Assembly (NCBI GenBank): GCA_963842295.1
Contig: CAWJFY010000004.1
Coordinates: forward strand, 124,001 to 188,000
DNA from: JAJNBA01 sp963842295
GTDB lineage: Bacteria > Actinomycetota > UBA4738 > HRBIN12
Reading direction: 5' to 3'
DNA: 64,000 bases
This document shows, in pieces, positions 11,101-18,608 of this stretch (position 1 is its first letter; each line of letters begins with the position of its first letter). The notes beneath the pieces were generated by a model. That model was given only the letters and a program-made list of their open reading frames with translations, was not told where the DNA came from and did no database searches. The translations under genes were made by a program, and so were the position numbers.

Positions 11101-11344
11101 CCGTCCCCCCATGCGACTCGAGCACGGCCTCCATCCGATCGAAGTAGCGCTCGATCGCGTGGCGGAGGGACTCGGGGTCCAGTCGCTCCCCGAGGGAGGT
11201 CGAACCCGCCAGGTCACAGAAGAGGACCGTGACGGTCTTGCGGGCCTCGCGAGCCGGGGCGACCTCGGCAAGACGCGTACCGCATTCCGAGCAGAACTTC
11301 GCCTCGGGCGCGTTCTCGGTCCCACAGCTGAGACAGGCCAGCAT
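8150..11344 (-). CDS. Adenylate/guanylate cyclase - AAA ATPase - TPR regulator
   Basis: A 1064-residue signalling protein. Residues 1-25 form a zinc ribbon (CLSCG...CSECG). Residues about 35-190 are a class III nucleotide cyclase domain with both metal aspartates (VLFCDLAGSTSL and GDAIMAVFG) and the NTAARLEQAA segment. An STAND/AAA ATPase follows, with Walker A LGPAGIGKSRLVREF and Walker B VAVLDDIHWAEP. The C-terminal half is alpha-helical, TPR-like, and has no LuxR-type HTH. Such cyclase-ATPase fusions are common in Actinobacteria and Chloroflexi. The gene sits head to tail with an MFS transporter carrying a cyclic-nucleotide domain, so a cAMP link is plausible but unproven. ATG 11344 is preceded by TACACT at 6 nt. 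Confidence 0.9.
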   Translation of the reverse strand: MLACLSCGTENAPEAKFCSECGTRLAEVAPAREARKTVTVLFCDLAGSTSLGERLDPESLRHAIERYFDRMEAVLESHGGTVEKFIGDAIMAVFGVPRLHEDDAVRAVRAAVEMREALADLNQELEHELGVSIEVRTGINTGEVMAGDRTADQRLVTGDAVNTAARLEQAAAPGEIFIGERTFDLVRDAVEAEPVDPLALKGKADAVGAYRLLTVQKGAAGHERRLDAPMIGRERQLRTLLDAFEGAVGDSTCHLFTVLGPAGIGKSRLVREFGSQVQGRAAVLTGRCLSYGEGITFWPVTEMAIQAAGIREGDPPGQARNALLRALGDAPEAEAIAIQLADLLGIDGGGPVEASWAIRRFLEAMARQLPVVAVLDDIHWAEPTLLDVIEHVADWSRDAPILLLCMARPELLEERPAWGGGKRNATSVHLEPLSEPEADVLIENLLGHPALTPEIRERIRAAAQGNPLFVEEMLGMLLDDSVLVLKDDEWVATVDLTTVQVPPAISALLAARLDRLTGDERLVLEAASVVGEVFEPEAVRALVPDAIRPQVSDLLGGLLQKDLVRPSPSDVGAREALRFRHILLRDAAYDTLPKAERASLHESFAGHLEQTLGARSSEFDEFIGYHLEHAYRLRSALGLRDNRTAAIGRKAFEHLGAAGRRAFQRGDMGAASNLLGRAVELLPPDDPDRLRIGSDLGLALTESGSIAAGTAVLQATLDGARIAGDEVSAGYAECVLWIARVIADPEVDVDEWESAADRLIDLFEGIRDPRGAAMAWMQKSYALWLRQRLEDSGAAAERAIEHAHRAGDRYIVIEMTGHLQATVGLGPRPLAEGTELMQRTLEEARAQGDRRLEQSCLKGIGMHTAWVGRIEEGGRLVDESRAIVQELGLMIEYWSSTQLTARLAMLAGDEDRAANELRQGCDELEALGETAFLSTMAGELAEIEMRRGDRTEAERWLRIAEQAAAPGDLASQTFIEVARGHLLADTDADDSARHLLAAVELVDQSDAPLWRTEVRLSAARSLDPTRREEAITLTRGARDLAEAKGLLVLVEQARELLGKLGISD

Positions 11345-11350
11345 GGCGGG

Positions 11351-11356
11351 AGTGTA
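11351..11356 (-). promoter_or_regulatory. -10 hexamer TACACT of a probable leaderless transcript
   Basis: On the minus strand TACACT is followed by 6 nt and the ATG of the cyclase-ATPase gene. It lies in the 46-bp gap after the MFS-CNBD gene, so the cyclase can be transcribed independently of that gene. Confidence 0.45.
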
Positions 11357-11390
11357 GGACCGGATCCGCGAGAGGGGAACGACGTTCGCG

Positions 11391-13103
11391 CTACCCGTCC
11401 CGCCGCGACTCCAGCTCGTCGAGCCGCTCCGTGGCCACTCCGTAGGCGGCGTCCGCTGCGGCCTCGTGGCCGGTGATCGCGCGGAGGAACTCGTCGCGGT
11501 CGAGTGCCATGAGCTTGCTCTCGGTCGTGGCGACGACGGTCGCCGTCCTCGGGACGTCTCTGATCAGCGCGATCTCGCCGAACGATCCGCCCGGACCGAG
11601 GGTGGTGACGCGACGTCCGCCCTCGAGGACGTCCATGGCACCCTCGACGATCGCATAGAAGCGATCGCCGGCATCGCCCTGCGTGATCACGACGGATCCG
11701 TTCGGCACCGAGATCGGGATGAGGTTCCTCGCGAGACGCTCGAGCATCGGCGTCGGCAGCGGCGCGAAGAATCGTGTCGAGCGCAGGAGCGCGATCTCCT
11801 CCGAGGGGATCCGGACCCCCACGTCGAGCGCGATGAGGGCACGGCGACCCAGCAGAGCTGCCGTCGGCAGGAGCACGCCGGCGATCACCAGGGTCCACCG
11901 AGGCCCGAGCGCCACCACGAGGAGCGACGCGAGGAAGGACCCGATCCCTTCTCCGGCCATGTAGAGCGATTCCAGGACACCGAACGCCCTCGAGAGCTGC
12001 TTGTCCGGGATCAGGCGCTGCAACATCACGCGCCCGTTGACGTCGGCGAGCGCCCCACCCGCCCCGCTCATCGCAAGGAAGACTCCGGCGAGCGCGGGCT
12101 GGACGGCGATCCCGGCGATGGAGAGTCCGCTCCACGAGACCCCCCAACGGAAGGAGCGGGACGACCGCCACCGGATCGCGACTGGGATCGCGAGCGTCGC
12201 GCCCACCACGGCCCCGACGCCGATCGAGGCGGTCAGGAAGCCGACACCGGCTTCACCTGTGCCGAGGATGTCGAAGGCCAAGACCACGATCAGCACGTCG
12301 ACGAACCCGAGCTGGACCATCGCGAGCCCCATCGTCGTGACGAGGAGCAGCGACCGGCGGTCGCGCGCCACGGCTCGGATCCCGACCACTGCCTCGGTTG
12401 CGACGACCCGGACCCCGGAGTTTCCGCCGCCGTGCGCGGGTTCGGTTCGGATCCGGATCGTGGCGACGCTCACGGTGCCGAGCAGGAGCAGTACGGCGAG
12501 AGCGGCGTCCACGACCCCCGGGCCTGAAAGGGATCCGGGCGCGAGACTCATCAGTCCCCCTGCGAGAAGGGGGCCCAGCAACGCGCTGGCGCTCTCCAAC
12601 ACACCGGTCGCGGCATAGGCGCTCGAGAGCTCTTCCGGCGTGCGAGCCAGTCGGGGAAGGAGGGAGGCGTGCGTCGGACGGACGAGCGTGATCATCCATC
12701 CGGCCGAGGTGCCCGCGGCGTAGACGAGCGGAGGCGGCGCTTCGGTGAGCAGTGCCAGGGCTGCCAGCGCTGTCGTGGCGGCGAGCGATGCATAGGCGAA
12801 GATCAGGACCCGCTCGCGACGATGCCGATCCCCGAGCACGGATCCGATCGGCGCGAGGATCGCGGCGGGGATCAGCTGGAGGAGGCTCACCAGCCCCACC
12901 ATGACGCTGCCGCCGTCGTGGTAGGCGTACACGATCAGCGCGATGAACGCCGCCCATTCCGTGATCGTGAACGCGAGGTAGGCGGCCAGTGCCTTCGCGA
13001 TGTCGGGCGATCGGAACGAGCTCCCGAGCGCCGTGAGCGACGTCCGCACGTCGGCCAACACACTCTTGACCGCCGATCCGCTCCTCGGTTCATCCTCCGC
13101 CAC
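11391..13103 (-). CDS. MFS transporter fused to a C-terminal cyclic-nucleotide-binding domain
   Basis: A 570-residue fusion. Residues about 35-430 form a 12-helix MFS permease with a GDRHRRERVL loop between TM2 and TM3, the position of MFS motif A. Residues about 440-560 form a CAP-like domain: SVVITQGDAGDRFYAIVEG, then the phosphate-binding cassette GSFGEIALIRDVPRTATV, whose FGEIAL glutamate and PR arginine are the usual cNMP ligands. The protein could be gated by cAMP, which the adjacent cyclase may make, but the transported substrate is unknown. The start is GTG 13103, with TAGACT 9 nt upstream and no Shine-Dalgarno. It is transcribed toward the cyclase gene. Confidence 0.88.
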   Translation of the reverse strand: MAEDEPRSGSAVKSVLADVRTSLTALGSSFRSPDIAKALAAYLAFTITEWAAFIALIVYAYHDGGSVMVGLVSLLQLIPAAILAPIGSVLGDRHRRERVLIFAYASLAATTALAALALLTEAPPPLVYAAGTSAGWMITLVRPTHASLLPRLARTPEELSSAYAATGVLESASALLGPLLAGGLMSLAPGSLSGPGVVDAALAVLLLLGTVSVATIRIRTEPAHGGGNSGVRVVATEAVVGIRAVARDRRSLLLVTTMGLAMVQLGFVDVLIVVLAFDILGTGEAGVGFLTASIGVGAVVGATLAIPVAIRWRSSRSFRWGVSWSGLSIAGIAVQPALAGVFLAMSGAGGALADVNGRVMLQRLIPDKQLSRAFGVLESLYMAGEGIGSFLASLLVVALGPRWTLVIAGVLLPTAALLGRRALIALDVGVRIPSEEIALLRSTRFFAPLPTPMLERLARNLIPISVPNGSVVITQGDAGDRFYAIVEGAMDVLEGGRRVTTLGPGGSFGEIALIRDVPRTATVVATTESKLMALDRDEFLRAITGHEAAADAAYGVATERLDELESRRDG

Positions 13104-13219
13104 GGGGGCAGGAGTCTAGGTCAGCATCGCCCGTGTTGGGCTAAAGTCGCGACCGAAGAGCGGGCGCTCCGCGCATCCGCCCGCGCATCACATCACCCTC
13201 TCTCGAAAGGACCTCGGCC

Positions 13220-14536
13220 ATGCCGCGTCGTGTCCTGATCATGGGAGCCGCCGGGCGCGACTTCCACAACTTCAATGTCGTCTTCCGCGACGACCCCCAG
13301 ACCGAGGTCGTCGCGTTCACCGCGACGCAGATCCCCTATATCGACGATCGGACGTATCCCGCGACGCTGGCCGGGGCTCGTTACCCCGAGGGCATCCGGA
13401 TCCACGAGGAAGACGAGCTCCCGCGCCTGATCCGTCAGCTCGACGTGGACGACGTGGTGTTCGCCTATTCCGACGTCTCGCACGAGTACGTGATGCACAA
13501 GGCGAGCGAGGCGCTCGCGGCCGGAGCGAACTTCCTGCTGCTGGGGCCCGACGCCACGATGCTGAAGCCGAACATCCCTACGGTGGCTGTGACGGCTGTG
13601 CGGACCGGGGTCGGGAAGTCCCAGACGACCCGCGCGGTCGCCGCGACGTTGAAAGAGGCCGGGAAGAAGGTGGTCGCCGTCCGGCACCCGATGCCGTACG
13701 GGAACCTCACGGCCCAGCGCGTCCAGCGGTTCGCGGAGCTGGAGGATCTCGATCGGCATGACTGCACGATCGAGGAGCGTGAGGAGTACGAGCCGCACAT
13801 CGCGAGCGGGACCGTCATCTACGCCGGCGTCGACTACGCCGCGATCCTCGAGCAGGCGCAGACCGAAGGCGACGTCCTCCTGTGGGACGGGGGCAACAAC
13901 GATCTCCCCTTCTACCTTCCGGATGTGCACATCGCGCTCGTCGACCCGCTGCGGGTCGGCCACGAGACCAGGTACCACCCCGGGGAGGCCAACCTTCGCC
14001 GCGCCGACGTCGTCCTGATCAACAAGATGGATTCGTCGACGCCCGAGCAGGTCGCCCAGCTCGAAGCGACGATCGCCGACACGAACCCGATGGCGACGGT
14101 CGTGAGGGCGAACTCCAGGGTGACGGTGGACGACCCCGATGCGATCGCCGGCAAGCGCGTGCTCGTGATCGAGGACGGCCCGACCCTGACGCACGGCGAG
14201 ATGAAGATCGGTGCCGGGGTGGTGGCCGCGCAGCGCTCCGGCGCGGCCGAGATCGTCGATCCGCGACCCTGGGCGGTCGGGACGATCGCCGAGACGTTCG
14301 AGAAGTACGACGTCGGGGCCGTCCTGCCCGCGATGGGGTACAGCCAGGGGCAGCTCGACGAGATGGCGAAGATCATCGACGCGGCCGACGTCGACCTCGT
14401 CGTGATCGGGACGCCGATCGATCTCCGCCACGTGATCGAGATCAGCAAGCCCGCGGTCCGTGTGCGCTACGACCTCGAGGTGCTCCCTGATTCCCCGCAG
14501 CTGCTCGACGTGCTGAAACCAGTGCTCTCCAGATAG
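13220..14536 (+). CDS. Cyclic 2,3-diphosphoglycerate synthetase homologue (COG2403-type GTPase)
   Basis: A 438-residue protein that fits the COG2403 / cDPGS family. In methanogens this enzyme closes 2,3-bisphosphoglycerate into cyclic 2,3-diphosphoglycerate using ATP. Features include the N-terminal RVLIMGAAGRDFHNFN, a P-loop at AVRTGVGKSQTTRAVA (about residues 130-145), and the central blocks VRHPMPYGNL, GVDYAAIL, LLWDGGNNDLPFY and INKMD. The C-terminal half carries VIGTPIDLRHVI, which is conserved in the family. The start ATG 13220 has AAAGGA at 13207-13212. It is followed after 22 bp by carbamate kinase. Bacterial members have no established product, so the methanogen-like activity is an inference. 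Confidence 0.8.
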   Translation: MPRRVLIMGAAGRDFHNFNVVFRDDPQTEVVAFTATQIPYIDDRTYPATLAGARYPEGIRIHEEDELPRLIRQLDVDDVVFAYSDVSHEYVMHKASEALAAGANFLLLGPDATMLKPNIPTVAVTAVRTGVGKSQTTRAVAATLKEAGKKVVAVRHPMPYGNLTAQRVQRFAELEDLDRHDCTIEEREEYEPHIASGTVIYAGVDYAAILEQAQTEGDVLLWDGGNNDLPFYLPDVHIALVDPLRVGHETRYHPGEANLRRADVVLINKMDSSTPEQVAQLEATIADTNPMATVVRANSRVTVDDPDAIAGKRVLVIEDGPTLTHGEMKIGAGVVAAQRSGAAEIVDPRPWAVGTIAETFEKYDVGAVLPAMGYSQGQLDEMAKIIDAADVDLVVIGTPIDLRHVIEISKPAVRVRYDLEVLPDSPQLLDVLKPVLSR

Positions 14537-14558
14537 CCGAGCGAGGAGGGCGCCGCCC

Positions 14559-15497
14559 ATGGAACGCGTCGTCGTCGCCCTCGGTGGCAACGCGCTGCTC
14601 CGCCGCGGCGCGGACGACACGTTCGAGGAGATGTACCGGGCGGCGCGCGCCGCGGCGGAGCAGATCGCGGAGATCGCGGCGGACGGCTGGGAGGTCGTCG
14701 TCACCCACGGCAACGGTCCGCAGGTCGGTCGGATCCTGATCCAACAGGAGGCGGCCGCCAAGATCGTCTCGCCGATGCCGCTCGATGTCTGCGGCGCCGA
14801 GAGCCAGGGGTTGATCGGGTACCTGCTCCAGGTCACGATCGGAGACGTCTTCTTCGAGCGCGGGATGGAGCGCCCCGTAGCGACCGTGCTCACCCTGACC
14901 CGAGTACGCCCTCAGGATCCCGCCTTCCGGAAGCCGACCAAGTTCATCGGGCCCTTCTACACGGCTGCCCAAGCGAAGAACCTCGAGGAGCAACGCGGCT
15001 GGGTGATGAAGGAGGATCCGCATGGGGGCTGGCGCCGGGTGGTGCCGTCTCCTCGGCCCTACTCGATCGTCGAGACGCCCATCGTGAAGCGGCTCGTCGC
15101 CGACGGCGTGATCGTCATCGCCGGCGGCGGGGGTGGCGTGCCGGTGGTCGAGAAGGGTCCGCGGCTGATCGGGAAGGAAGGCGTCGTGGACAAGGACCTG
15201 GCGGCGGCGATCCTCGCCGCCGAGGTCGAGGCCACGACCCTGCTGATCCTCACCGACGTCCGGAAGGTGCAGCGCGGTTTCGGCAGCCTCTATCCCGAGG
15301 AGATCGAGCGGCTGACGAGCGACGAGGCGGCCGGACTGCTGAAGGCGGGGGAGTTCGGCACCGGATCGATGGGTCCGAAGATCCAAGCCGCGATCGACTT
15401 CCTCGAGGCCGGTGGGGGAAGTGTGCTGATCGGGGATCTGGACGAGGCGCTCGCGATCCTCCGCGGCGAGGCCGGGACCACGATCGTGCCCTCGTGA
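14559..15497 (+). CDS. arcC: Carbamate kinase
   Basis: A 312-residue amino-acid-kinase-fold enzyme interconverting carbamate plus ATP and carbamoyl phosphate plus ADP. Landmarks are VVALGGNALLRRG at the N-terminus, THGNGPQVGRILIQQ, the PLDVCGAESQGLIGY segment of the substrate loop, IAGGGGGVPVV, and the C-terminal GTGSMGPKIQAAIDFLE. The length matches ArcC. ATG 14559 has GAGGAGGG about 8 nt upstream. No arcA, arcB or other arginine-deiminase gene is nearby; the partner is the cDPGS-like gene. The role may therefore be something other than arginine fermentation. It overlaps the next gene by four bases (GTGA). Confidence 0.92.
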   Translation: MERVVVALGGNALLRRGADDTFEEMYRAARAAAEQIAEIAADGWEVVVTHGNGPQVGRILIQQEAAAKIVSPMPLDVCGAESQGLIGYLLQVTIGDVFFERGMERPVATVLTLTRVRPQDPAFRKPTKFIGPFYTAAQAKNLEEQRGWVMKEDPHGGWRRVVPSPRPYSIVETPIVKRLVADGVIVIAGGGGGVPVVEKGPRLIGKEGVVDKDLAAAILAAEVEATTLLILTDVRKVQRGFGSLYPEEIERLTSDEAAGLLKAGEFGTGSMGPKIQAAIDFLEAGGGSVLIGDLDEALAILRGEAGTTIVPS

Positions 15498-16156
15498 GCT
15501 CAGAGATCCGGGTCGCAACGTGGAACGTCCACGGTCTCCGCGCCGGCGTGGAGACCGTGGCAAAGGTTGTTCGCGGCGAGCGGGTGGACGTCCTTCTGCT
15601 CCAGGAGTCCGGGCCGCGTCGCCGCCTTCGCGCTCTCGGTGCGACCCTCGGGATGGTCGTGTGCGGTGATCCTCCGGCGTTCCCACGCCGCAGGATCCAG
15701 AACGCGGTGCTGGTGCGGCCTCCTCGAGAAGTGCGGTCGGCCCGGCTCGTCCGATTCGGCGGGCAGTCGTTGATCCATCCGAGGGGAGCACTGATCGCCC
15801 AGCTCGGTGACGTCACGGGCGTCTCGGTCCACCTCGGGCTGAGGAGCGCGGAACGAGGCCGCCAGGTCACCGAGCTCCTGGAGATCCTTCGGGGCATCGA
15901 CGAGCCCGTCGTGATCGGCGGTGACCTGAACGCGCATCCGGAGGACCCTTCACCGACCAGGATCGCGGCGAGTTACCCGGATGCGTGGACGCACGTTGAT
16001 GGCGGTGAAGGGTGGACGTTCCCATCCGACACGCCCACCGCTCGGATCGATTTCCTCCTCGTGAGCGCGGCGCTCGAGCCGCTCCGCGCCTGGACCGTCG
16101 GCGGGACGGCATCGGACCACCTCATGGTGGTCGCCGATCTCTCGGTCGGCGGCTAG
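15494..16156 (+). CDS. Endonuclease/exonuclease/phosphatase family protein
   Basis: A 220-residue EEP-fold protein. Visible motifs are the N-terminal ATWNVHGL (Mg-binding Asn), LLLQES (catalytic Glu), GGDLNAHPEDPS (GDxN), a late ARIDFLLVS and the final SDHLMVVADL (SDH catalytic His). These define metal-dependent phosphodiesterases such as exonuclease III-like, sphingomyelinase-like or inositol-phosphatase-like enzymes; the substrate cannot be predicted. There is no signal peptide, so it is probably cytosolic. GTG 15494 overlaps the arcC stop, implying co-translation. Its TAG shares the palindrome CTAG with the stop of the convergent small membrane gene. Confidence 0.83.
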   Translation: MSSEIRVATWNVHGLRAGVETVAKVVRGERVDVLLLQESGPRRRLRALGATLGMVVCGDPPAFPRRRIQNAVLVRPPREVRSARLVRFGGQSLIHPRGALIAQLGDVTGVSVHLGLRSAERGRQVTELLEILRGIDEPVVIGGDLNAHPEDPSPTRIAASYPDAWTHVDGGEGWTFPSDTPTARIDFLLVSAALEPLRAWTVGGTASDHLMVVADLSVGG

Positions 16157-16302
16157 CTGCGCGGACGCGGAGCCCGGCCGGGGTTCCGGAAGAACTGGAT
16201 CGCCACGAAAAGGCCGAAGAGGCTGACCGCCCCCACCAGGAGCGTCAGGAGCGCGATGAAGAACCACTCCAGGAAGCCGTTGATCGCCAACATCGCCGAC
16301 AT
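16153..16302 (-). CDS. Small single-pass membrane protein (49 aa)
   Basis: A short ORF starting at ATG 16302 (alternative ATG 16293). It encodes a hydrophobic helix of about 25 residues (WFFIALLTLLVGAVSLFGLF) followed by a basic tail ending RNPGRAPRPRS. I do not recognise a family. Support comes from the coherent TM-plus-basic-tail design and from its tight fit between two convergent or divergent neighbours; its stop overlaps the EEP gene stop. The longer reading to 16455 runs antisense into pfkA and is not credible. Confidence 0.5.
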   Translation of the reverse strand: MSAMLAINGFLEWFFIALLTLLVGAVSLFGLFVAIQFFRNPGRAPRPRS

Positions 16303-16333
16303 CCTATCGAGCGGGCGCGTGCTGATCGTTCGA

Positions 16334-16339
16334 TAGTGT
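16334..16339 (+). promoter_or_regulatory. -10 hexamer TAGTGT of a probable leaderless transcript
   Basis: TAGTGT ends 6 nt before the ATG of the first phosphofructokinase gene; the gap (GGCGTC) holds no Shine-Dalgarno. Confidence 0.45.
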
Positions 16340-16345
16340 GGCGTC

Positions 16346-17374
16346 ATGCGCCTCGGCGTCCTGACCGGCGGCGGAGACTGTCCCGGACTGAACGCGGTGA
16401 TCCGCGCGGTCGTCCGCCGCGGTGTCCGCGCCCACGGGATCGAGTTCGTGGGCATCCAGGACGGGTGGCGCGGTCTCCTCGACGACGCGACTCAGCCTCT
16501 CGGGATCGCCCAGACCACCGGCATCCTTCCCCGCGGCGGCACGATCCTCGGTTCGTCCGGTGCGAACCCCTACCGGTTCGAGGGCGGGCCGGAAAGGGTC
16601 GTCGCGACGCTCGAACGTCACCAGCTGGACGGACTCGTCGTGATCGGGGGCGAAGGCACCCTCGGGGCTGCCGCTCGCCTCGCGGAGGAAGGGGTTCGGG
16701 TCGTCGGGGTCCCGAAGACGATCGACAACGATCTCGGCGGCACCGACGTGACGGTGGGCTTCCATACCGCCGTCCAGGTGGCGACCGACGCCATCGACCG
16801 CCTGCACTCGACCGCGGAGAGTCACGACCGGGTGATGCTCGTCGAGGTGATGGGGCGGCACGCGGGCTGGATCGCCGTCTACGCCGGCATGGCCGGAGGC
16901 GCCGACGCGATCTTGATCCCCGAGCACCCGTTCGATCTCGACGAGGGGTGCGACCACCTGCGCCATCGTCACGCCAGCAGGAGCTCGTTCTCGATCGTCG
17001 TCGTGGCGGAGGGCGCGGTCCCCAAGGAGGGCACGCTCGAGCTGCCCGAGCCGCCCCTCGACGAGAACGGCTTCCCGCGCCTCGGTGGGGTGGCGAACCA
17101 CCTCGCGCCCGAGATCGAGAAGCGGACAGGGTTCCAGACACGCGTCACGATCCTCGGGCACCTCCAGCGGGGAGGCTCGCCGGTAGCGTTCGACCGCGTC
17201 CTCGGGACCCGTTTCGGGATCGCCGCCGCGGATCTGGCTGCGGCGGGCGGCTGGGGCAGGATGGTGGCTCGGAAGGCGCAGGACGTCGAGGACGTTCCGC
17301 TGGCGGAGGCCGTGGCACAGCGCAACCTGCTCCCGCCCGAGCTGTACCGGGAAGCTGAGGTCTTCTTCGGGTAG
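16346..17374 (+). CDS. pfkA: 6-phosphofructokinase, ATP-type signature
   Basis: A 342-residue PfkA-family enzyme phosphorylating fructose 6-phosphate to the 1,6-bisphosphate. The N-terminus has GVLTGGGDCPGLNAVIRAV. The phosphate-donor motif is GGEGTLGAA, in which the position equivalent to E. coli Gly104 is Gly (ATP use), and the following PKTIDNDLGGTD carries Lys at the 124 position. This Gly/Lys pair is the group III pattern of actinobacterial ATP-PFKs. Sugar-phosphate contacts appear in MGRHAGWIAV and GHLQRGG. The gene is followed after 64 bp by a second phosphofructokinase with the PPi-type residue. The start at ATG 16346 is supported by the TAGTGT at 6 nt. Confidence 0.9.
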   Translation: MRLGVLTGGGDCPGLNAVIRAVVRRGVRAHGIEFVGIQDGWRGLLDDATQPLGIAQTTGILPRGGTILGSSGANPYRFEGGPERVVATLERHQLDGLVVIGGEGTLGAAARLAEEGVRVVGVPKTIDNDLGGTDVTVGFHTAVQVATDAIDRLHSTAESHDRVMLVEVMGRHAGWIAVYAGMAGGADAILIPEHPFDLDEGCDHLRHRHASRSSFSIVVVAEGAVPKEGTLELPEPPLDENGFPRLGGVANHLAPEIEKRTGFQTRVTILGHLQRGGSPVAFDRVLGTRFGIAAADLAAAGGWGRMVARKAQDVEDVPLAEAVAQRNLLPPELYREAEVFFG

Positions 17375-17425
17375 GCACCACCGGTGGCGATGCGGGCCGC
17401 TCCGGGATGCCCTCCAAGAGGGTTG

Positions 17426-17431
17426 TAGGGT
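17426..17431 (+). promoter_or_regulatory. -10 hexamer TAGGGT of a probable leaderless transcript
   Basis: TAGGGT ends 7 nt before the ATG of the second phosphofructokinase gene, so this gene probably has its own promoter rather than depending on pfkA. Confidence 0.45.
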
Positions 17432-17438
17432 CGACGCC

Positions 17439-18587
17439 ATGCGCATCGGCATCCTCACCGGTGGCGGCGACGTCCCCGGGCTGAACGCGTGTATCAAGGC
17501 CGCGACCAACCGTGCGGTCGAGGACGGGCACGAGGTGGTGGGGATCCGCCGTGGGTGGGCGGGTTTGCTCGAGATCGACCCATCCGACCCCTCGTCGAGC
17601 GCGACCCACACCCTGCCGCTCGACCCTCGAGCCGTCCGCACGATCGATCGGACCGGCGGCACGATCTTGCACACGTCACGTACCAACCCCGCCAAGGTTC
17701 GCGCATCCGACGAGCCGGACTTCCTGAAGGCCGGTCGCGTGTCCGACGAGGCGCGGGACCACACCCCACACATCATGAAGGTGCTCGACCACCTCGGGGT
17801 CGACGCGATGATCCCGATCGGTGGCGACGACACGCTGTCCTTCGCGCTCCGACTCCACGACGAGGGCGTCCCCGTCGTCGCGGTGCCGAAGACGATGGAC
17901 AACGACGTTCACGGGACCGACTATTGCATCGGCTTCTCGACCGCGGTGACCCGGACCGTGATCTTCATCCACCAGCTGCGGACGAGCGCCGGGTCGCATG
18001 AGCGTCTGGCGATCGTCGAGGTCTTCGGTCGTTACAGCGGTGAGACCTCGCTGGTATCGGCCTACCTCTCGGGCATGGACCGCGCGATCATCAGCGAGGT
18101 CCCGTTCGACGTCGAGAAGCTCGCGACGTTCCTGATGGACGACAAGCGGAAGAACCCGTCCCGCTACGCGATGACGACGATCTCCGAAGGCGCTCATTTC
18201 GTGGGCGGCGAGATGGTGATGGGCGGGAGCGCCGACGCGTACGGGCACCGCAAGCTCGGCGGGATCGGCGCGCAGACCGGCGAGGCCTTGAAGGAGATCA
18301 CCGGGGAGGGGGTCATCTACCAGCAGATCGGGTACCTGATGCGCTCGGGGCAGCCGGACTCACTCGACCTGATGGTGGCGATCAACTACGCGGTCATGGC
18401 GGCCGACCTGCTCCTCGAGGGTACGCACGGGCGACTGGTGGCACTCCGGAACGGCAGCTACGTGAACGTGCCGCTCGAGGTCGTCCGGCAGGGTGTGAAG
18501 CGAGCCGACGTCGACGCGCTCTACGACGTGGATGAGTACCGTCCGAAGATCCGTCACGTCGACGGCAAGCCGATGTTCCTGTACTGA
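17439..18587 (+). CDS. Phosphofructokinase, PPi-type signature
   Basis: A 382-residue paralogue of the upstream enzyme. The N-terminus reads GILTGGGDVPGLNACIKAA. The donor motif is IGGDDTLSFALRL, in which Asp replaces the glycine equivalent to E. coli Gly104, and VPKTMDNDVHGTDY gives Lys at 124. The Asp/Lys pair is the hallmark of pyrophosphate-dependent PFKs, because the Asp blocks the ATP alpha-phosphate site. The protein is about 40 residues longer than PfkA, with an insertion (residues about 70-105) between the first strand region and the donor motif. A PPi enzyme would be reversible and could serve glycolysis and gluconeogenesis. The donor preference is inferred from sequence only. Confidence 0.88.
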   Translation: MRIGILTGGGDVPGLNACIKAATNRAVEDGHEVVGIRRGWAGLLEIDPSDPSSSATHTLPLDPRAVRTIDRTGGTILHTSRTNPAKVRASDEPDFLKAGRVSDEARDHTPHIMKVLDHLGVDAMIPIGGDDTLSFALRLHDEGVPVVAVPKTMDNDVHGTDYCIGFSTAVTRTVIFIHQLRTSAGSHERLAIVEVFGRYSGETSLVSAYLSGMDRAIISEVPFDVEKLATFLMDDKRKNPSRYAMTTISEGAHFVGGEMVMGGSADAYGHRKLGGIGAQTGEALKEITGEGVIYQQIGYLMRSGQPDSLDLMVAINYAVMAADLLLEGTHGRLVALRNGSYVNVPLEVVRQGVKRADVDALYDVDEYRPKIRHVDGKPMFLY

Positions 18588-18594
18588 GGCGGGC

Positions 18595-18600
18595 TAGACT
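18595..18600 (+). promoter_or_regulatory. -10 hexamer TAGACT of a probable leaderless transcript
   Basis: TAGACT ends 8 nt before the ATG of the threonine aldolase gene, with no Shine-Dalgarno. Confidence 0.4.
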
Positions 18601-18608
18601 CGCGCTCC

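Noticed and set aside
7952..11476. 1174-residue plus-strand ORF
   Set aside because: It is the antisense shadow of the cyclase-ATPase gene; its sequence is low-complexity and Arg/Gly/Pro-rich with no domain.
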